DNA of 64,000 nucleotides from Halorussus lipolyticus (GTDB lineage Archaea > Halobacteriota > Halobacteria > Halobacteriales > Haladaptataceae). The stretch is taken from the NCBI RefSeq assembly GCF_029338375.1, contig NZ_CP119804.1, positions 1,818,955 through 1,882,954 on the forward strand, read 5' to 3'. Positions 60,522 to 64,000 of the stretch are shown here, one piece after another. How positions within the stretch are numbered: position 1 is the stretch's first letter; the number at the start of each line of letters is the position of its first letter. The notes under the pieces are model-generated. The model had not been told where the DNA came from. It saw only the letters and a program-made list of their open reading frames with translations, and made no database searches. The translations under genes were made by a program, and so were the position numbers.

Positions 60522-61772
60522 ATGGCCCGGTATCACATCGAAACCTACGGTTGCACGTCGAACCGTGGCGAGAGCCGTCAAATCGAGCGGCGGCTCCGGG
60601 ACGCGGGCCACCACCGCGTCGAAGGACCCGACGAGGCCGACGTTGCCATCCTCAACACCTGCACAGTCGTTGAGAAGACCGAGCGCAACATGCTCCGGCG
60701 CGCCGAGGAGCTAGAGGACGAGACTGCCGACCTCATCGTCACCGGTTGCATGGCGCTGGCGCAGGGCGAGGAGTTCCGGGACGCCGGCGTGGACGCCGAC
60801 GTCCTCCACTGGGACGAAGTGCCCGAGGCCGTCACCAACGGCGAGTGTCCGACCACGACGCCCGACGCCGAACCGATTCTGGACGGCGTTATCGGCATCC
60901 TACCGATTGCTCGCGGTTGCATGTCGGACTGCTCGTACTGCATCACGAAGAAGGCGACCGGCAAAATCGACTCGCCGCCCGTGGCGGAGAACGTCGAGAA
61001 GGCTCGGGCGCTGGTCCACGCCGGAGCGAAGGAGATTCGGATTACCGGACAGGACACCGGCGTCTACGGGTGGGACGACGGCGAGCGAAAGCTTCACGAA
61101 CTGCTCGACCGCATCTGCGACATCGAGGGCGACTTCCGGGTCCGAGTCGGCATGGCGAACCCGAAGGGCGTCCACGGCATCCGCGACGAGTTGGCCGAGG
61201 TCTTCGCCGAGAACGACAAACTCTACAACTTCATCCACGCGCCGGTCCAGTCCGGGTCCGACGACGTGCTGGGCGACATGCGCAGACAGCACCAAGTCTC
61301 GGAGTACGTCGAAATCGTGGAGACCTTCGACGAGTATCTGGACTACTGGACGCTCTCGACCGACTTCATCGTCGGCTTCCCGACCGAGGAGGACGAGGAC
61401 CACGCCCAGAGCATGGCGCTCCTGCGCGAGACCCGCCCCGAGAAAATCAACGTCACCAGATTCTCCAAGCGCCCCGGCACCGACGCCGCCGACATGAAGG
61501 GGTTGGGCGGCCAGACCAAGAAGGACCGCTCGAAGGAGATGACCGACGCCAAGATGGACGTCGTGGCCGAGGCCTACGACGCGATGGTCGGCGAGACCCA
61601 CGAGGTGCTGGTGGTCGAGGAGGGCACCGGCGACTCCGTGAAGTGCTACGACGAAGCCTACCGGCAGGTCATCGTCCAGAACGCCGACGACCACGGCGTC
61701 GAGGTCGGCGACTTCGTGGACGTGGAGATTACGGGCCACAGCACGGTCTACGCCTTCGGCGAACCGGTCTGA
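60522..61772 (+). CDS. tRNA t6A37 methylthiotransferase (archaeal MtaB/CDKAL1 type)
   Basis: This radical SAM enzyme adds a methylthio group at C2 of t6A37 in tRNA. The 416-residue protein has the UPF0004 domain with three cluster cysteines (HIETYGCTSNRGESRQIERR, AILNTCTVVEKTERNMLRRA, LIVTGCMALAQGEEF), then the radical SAM motif IARGCMSDCSYCITKKATGK (C-x3-C-x2-C, ~residues 133-140). VRVGMANPKGVHGIRDELAE, NFIHAPVQSGSDDVLGDMRR and DFIVGFPTEEDEDHAQSMAL follow, and a C-terminal TRAM domain (HEVLVVEEGTGDSVKCYDEA to VEITGHSTVYAFGEPV). The family assignment to the archaeal CDKAL1-like group is firm. Confidence 0.94.
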   Translation: MARYHIETYGCTSNRGESRQIERRLRDAGHHRVEGPDEADVAILNTCTVVEKTERNMLRRAEELEDETADLIVTGCMALAQGEEFRDAGVDADVLHWDEVPEAVTNGECPTTTPDAEPILDGVIGILPIARGCMSDCSYCITKKATGKIDSPPVAENVEKARALVHAGAKEIRITGQDTGVYGWDDGERKLHELLDRICDIEGDFRVRVGMANPKGVHGIRDELAEVFAENDKLYNFIHAPVQSGSDDVLGDMRRQHQVSEYVEIVETFDEYLDYWTLSTDFIVGFPTEEDEDHAQSMALLRETRPEKINVTRFSKRPGTDAADMKGLGGQTKKDRSKEMTDAKMDVVAEAYDAMVGETHEVLVVEEGTGDSVKCYDEAYRQVIVQNADDHGVEVGDFVDVEITGHSTVYAFGEPV

Positions 61773-61800
61773 GTCGTCGGGCCGGGTGAAGGCGATTCGA

Positions 61801-61938
61801 TTACGGACCGCTCGTCGCGCCGCCACCAGAAGCCAGCGCCACGCCGGTCATCGACCAGAGCAGGACGGCGGTCCAAAGCACGTTCGTCACTCGCGGATGG
61901 TCGGCAACAAAGCCTGTGACGTTACATTTCCAGTTCAT
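61801..61938 (-). CDS. Small one-helix haloarchaeal protein (45 aa, DUF7503-like)
   Basis: A complete short frame encodes 45 residues: a polar start (MNWKCNVTGFVADHPRV), one membrane helix (TNVLWTAVLLWSMTGVALA) and a Gly/Ala/Ser tail ending SGGGATSGP. The 'ADHPR...' lead, the single helix and the Gly-rich end with -GP match a family of very short haloarchaeal proteins I know (DUF7503-like). Its function is unknown. It lies in the gap between the methylthiotransferase and the CDF transporter. The DNA upstream of 61938 is AT-rich (ctgtcaaataatatatc), providing a promoter on the minus strand. Confidence 0.65.
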   Translation of the reverse strand: MNWKCNVTGFVADHPRVTNVLWTAVLLWSMTGVALASGGGATSGP

Positions 61939-62033
61939 GCGACCCTAAAGTTAGGCTGTCAAATAATATATCTTTGCAAACATTTAACGTACTTTATGAA
62001 CGCGGTAGAACGGGCGAGTCGTTGAAACTCGGT

Positions 62034-62960
62034 TTACTTCTCGACGTTGCCCCCGCCGACCAACTCGTCGATGGTCTCGTCGTCCTTCCACTCGCCGAGT
62101 TCCTTGGGGTCCACGTGGACGAACACGTCGTCCACCTCGTCTAACTCCCGGATGGACTCCATCACCTCAGTCTCGATGTCGTGGGCCTCGAACAGGGTCC
62201 GGTCGCCCTCGACTTCGATGTGGAGGCTCACGTCGATTTCCGGGCCGACGTAGTGAGCGATGACGTCGTGGGCACCCTCCACGTCGGGGTGAGAGAGCGC
62301 GCGCTGGACGATTTCGACCCGTAGCTCCTCGGGCGGCGCGCTCCCCACGAGGTAGTCCACGTTGTCTTGGACGATTTCGTACCCCGTGTAGAGGATGCCC
62401 ACCGAGACGACGCCCGCCGCGAGCGGGTCCAAAACCGGCAGGCCGACCGTGGACCCCAGAACGCCGACCAGCGCCGCGCTCGCGGTCAGGATGTCGTTGC
62501 GGTTGTCGAGCGCGGTGGCAGTCAGGGCGGGTGAATGGGTCTCCTCGGCGACTCGGAGACAGTAGCGGTAGAGGCCGAACTTGACCACAGCAGTCCCGAC
62601 CAGCACCGCCACCGCTGACGGTGAGACCGGTGCGGTCGAGACGCTCCCGGCGAGGACCGACGAGACAGACCGCCAGAGGACCGCGCCGCCCGCCGCGAAC
62701 ACCCCGAGCGCGATGAACAGCGAGACGAACGGCTCGATTCGCTCGTGACCGTGCGGGTGGCTGAAGTCCGGCGGCTGGGTCGTCAGGTAGAGACCCGCGA
62801 GGATGACGAGGCTGTACGCCGAGTCCGCGAGACTGTTGACCGCCTCGGACCCGACCGCGAGGCTCCCGGTCGTCCACCAGACGAGGCCCTTGGCGACCAC
62901 TAGCAGGACGTTGACCGCCAAGACGACCGCGCCGACCCGGCGAATCGCGCGGTTGCTCAT
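62034..62960 (-). CDS. Cation diffusion facilitator (CDF) family transporter
   Basis: This is a metal(II)/H+ antiporter for Zn2+, Fe2+ or similar ions. The 308-residue protein has six helices: VGAVVLAVNVLLVVAKGLVW, SLADSAYSLVILAGLYLTTQ with Asp of the metal site, FSHPHGHERIEPFVSLFIAL with the HPHGHER motif, VAVLVGTAVVKFGLYRYCLR, ALDNRNDILTASAALVGVLG (D-x3-D) and DPLAAGVVSVGILYTGYEIV. The cytoplasmic domain (~210-295: ALSHPDVEGAHDVIAHYVGP, IDVSLHIEVEGDRTLFEAHD) is the usual CDF dimerisation domain. The metal is not predictable. It is in series with the HIT gene upstream, 60 bases apart. Confidence 0.93.
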   Translation of the reverse strand: MSNRAIRRVGAVVLAVNVLLVVAKGLVWWTTGSLAVGSEAVNSLADSAYSLVILAGLYLTTQPPDFSHPHGHERIEPFVSLFIALGVFAAGGAVLWRSVSSVLAGSVSTAPVSPSAVAVLVGTAVVKFGLYRYCLRVAEETHSPALTATALDNRNDILTASAALVGVLGSTVGLPVLDPLAAGVVSVGILYTGYEIVQDNVDYLVGSAPPEELRVEIVQRALSHPDVEGAHDVIAHYVGPEIDVSLHIEVEGDRTLFEAHDIETEVMESIRELDEVDDVFVHVDPKELGEWKDDETIDELVGGGNVEK

Positions 62961-63020
62961 CGGCGTGTCCTTCGAACTACCCAGACAAGGGAGTGTCGCT
63001 TGCCCGTGACGGACCCGGTG

Positions 63021-63557
63021 CTATTCGACTCGAACTGCGCCGTCGCCCGACCCATCGACCCCTTCTTGCTCGGCGAAGGCCGACCGAACTCGGTCGTAGG
63101 TCTCGTCTAAGGCCTCCACGAGGACCTTCGTGTCCGAGACGACCGGCATGAAGTTGGTGTCGCCCTGCCAGCGCGGGACGACGTGGGTGTGGAGGTGGTC
63201 GTCGATGGACCCGCCAGCGCCCTGCCCGAGGTTGAGGCCCGCGTTGAAGCCGTCGGGCGAGAGGGCGGTTTCGAGCGCGTCGAACGTCCGCTGTTTGAGG
63301 AGGGCGTGGTCCAGCAGGGCCTCCTCCGAGAGGTCCCGGTAATCGCCGGTGTGTTCGCGGGGAATGACCATCGCGTGACCGGGGTTGTAGGGGTAGTTGT
63401 TGAACATGACGAAGGCGTGGTTGCTCCGGGCGACCACGAGGTTGTCGCGGTCGGCCTCCCGGTCGGGGAGTTCGCAGAAGACGCACCCCTCGATTGCGTC
63501 CTCGTCGTCGTCTCGCTCGACCCACTCGATGCGCCACGGCGCGAAAATCTGGTCCAT
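63021..63557 (-). CDS. HIT family nucleotide-binding hydrolase
   Basis: The 178-residue protein starts MDQIFAPWRIEWVERDDDED and has the N-terminal CxxC (EGCVFCELPDREADRDNLVV) of archaeal zinc-containing HIT proteins. It also has YPYNPGHAMVIPREHTGDYR, GFNAGLNLGQGAGGSIDDHL and the histidine triad DHLHTHVVPRWQGDTNFMPV (H-x-H-x-H). HIT enzymes hydrolyse dinucleoside polyphosphates or AMP-linked compounds; the substrate is unknown. It is complete and upstream of the CDF gene in the same direction. Confidence 0.92.
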   Translation of the reverse strand: MDQIFAPWRIEWVERDDDEDAIEGCVFCELPDREADRDNLVVARSNHAFVMFNNYPYNPGHAMVIPREHTGDYRDLSEEALLDHALLKQRTFDALETALSPDGFNAGLNLGQGAGGSIDDHLHTHVVPRWQGDTNFMPVVSDTKVLVEALDETYDRVRSAFAEQEGVDGSGDGAVRVE

Positions 63558-64000
63558 ACCTCGCCTATCGCCGCCGAGAACTTAGCATCCGGCGGTTCGG
63601 CCTCGGTTCGTGGCGTTCGCTCGGTTCGAAACCGTTCGATTCCGGGCGACAGAACCGGTTCGGACGCCGAAATCCGGTAACACCGAATTAGCGCCTGCTT
63701 CTGTTCGTTTCGCGGAGCGATGAACCGTGGAACGATGCACAACGATGGGACGACCCCGACCGTCACGGCGCATCGGGCGATTTTACCGAAATCGGGGCGT
63801 TTTCCCGCTCGAAATTCCGGCTTCGCCTCGCGCGCTGTGTCCGGGTCGCTCCTCGCAATCTGACGCCAAAACTGCCATCCGGCCAGCAGATGGCTTCGGT
63901 TCCTTCTTTCCACCGATATTATTAGAAAGCCTACAGTATCGCCTTTCGTGATACCACGAAATCGCCGGTTCTCGGCGGTGTGACGAGACTGCCAGCGCGT
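63558..64000. other. Terminal intergenic region without a recognised gene
   Basis: No frame here has convincing coding character on either strand; the candidates are Arg/Ser-rich. A TATA-like gatattattaga at about 63914-63926 and a cgtgataccacg palindrome at 63947-63958 suggest a promoter for a gene that begins past the window end. Nothing further is seen. Confidence 0.4.

Noticed and set aside
1..64000. tRNA or rRNA genes
   Set aside because: I looked for T-loop and anticodon-arm patterns on both strands and found no convincing cloverleaf. A tRNAscan-SE run would settle this.

Overview
The window is GC-rich (outside a few AT-rich intergenic patches), its proteins are strongly acidic, and it carries archaeal hallmarks: TFS, archaeosine enzymes (TgtA, ArcS, RaSEA), coenzyme F420 genes (cofH, cofG, cofC), CetZ, SAMP-type ubiquitin-like proteins, TATA-box promoters and twin-arginine lipoproteins. 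This fits a chromosome segment of a haloarchaeon (class Halobacteria); the genus cannot be fixed from the sequence alone. No rRNA, tRNA, CRISPR array, transposase or phage gene was recognised.

Layout. 1-9.7 kb: a truncated Tat protein, a soluble HemAT-like transducer, PEP carboxylase, a DCC protein, TFS, and a K+ module (two membrane TrkA-C proteins divergent from a TVGYGD/RCK channel). 9.8-16.9 kb: an HPP-UspA fusion, uridine phosphorylase, a winged-helix regulator divergent from a small unknown enzyme-like protein across a five-fold 10-bp repeat, a PfkB kinase and membrane proteins. 17.9-25 kb: a plus-strand run of NUDIX, tgtA, arcS, a lower-GC pair of coupled helical-repeat genes of unknown function, and a GNAT protein. 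25-32 kb: a polytopic membrane protein with a MoaD-like protein ending in Cys-Cys, a PH-like/SHOCT protein, a SAMP3-like operon, and a PLP sulfur-amino-acid enzyme. 32-38 kb: an AT-rich patch with a Tat-exported cysteine protein, aldehyde ferredoxin oxidoreductase, VanZ-like protein, RaSEA and a lipoprotein. 38.7-45.7 kb: purine/one-carbon genes (purQ-purS, purU, purC), an arylsulfotransferase-like protein and cofH. 46.5-52.7 kb: a three-gene two-component operon, then cofG, a TrmB-family regulator and cofC. 53-63.6 kb: cetZ with an overlapping membrane-anchored partner gene, an SDR protein, tmk, deoC, a beta-propeller lipoprotein, a Ca2+/cation antiporter, an archaeal methylthiotransferase, a CDF transporter and a HIT protein.

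Genes that work together: TgtA inserts preQ0 at tRNA position 15, and ArcS with RaSEA (14 kb away) complete archaeosine. CofH and CofG make the F420 chromophore and CofC activates the side-chain precursor. PurS and PurQ are two subunits of FGAM synthase, PurU releases formate from formyl-THF, and PurC acts later in purine synthesis.

The least explained material is non-coding. A dispersed repeat family occurs at six intergenic sites, either as a compact 40-50 bp core or expanded by an internal hairpin whose stem is kept while its sequence changes; in three copies it is followed by about 26-bp tandem units. A second repeat family has two inverted copies. Other points are the phased repeat at 13.2 kb, ubiquitin-like proteins with non-standard C-termini, short ATGA-overlapping leader ORFs before purC and purU, and a possible in-frame amber stop near the end of the HPP-UspA gene.
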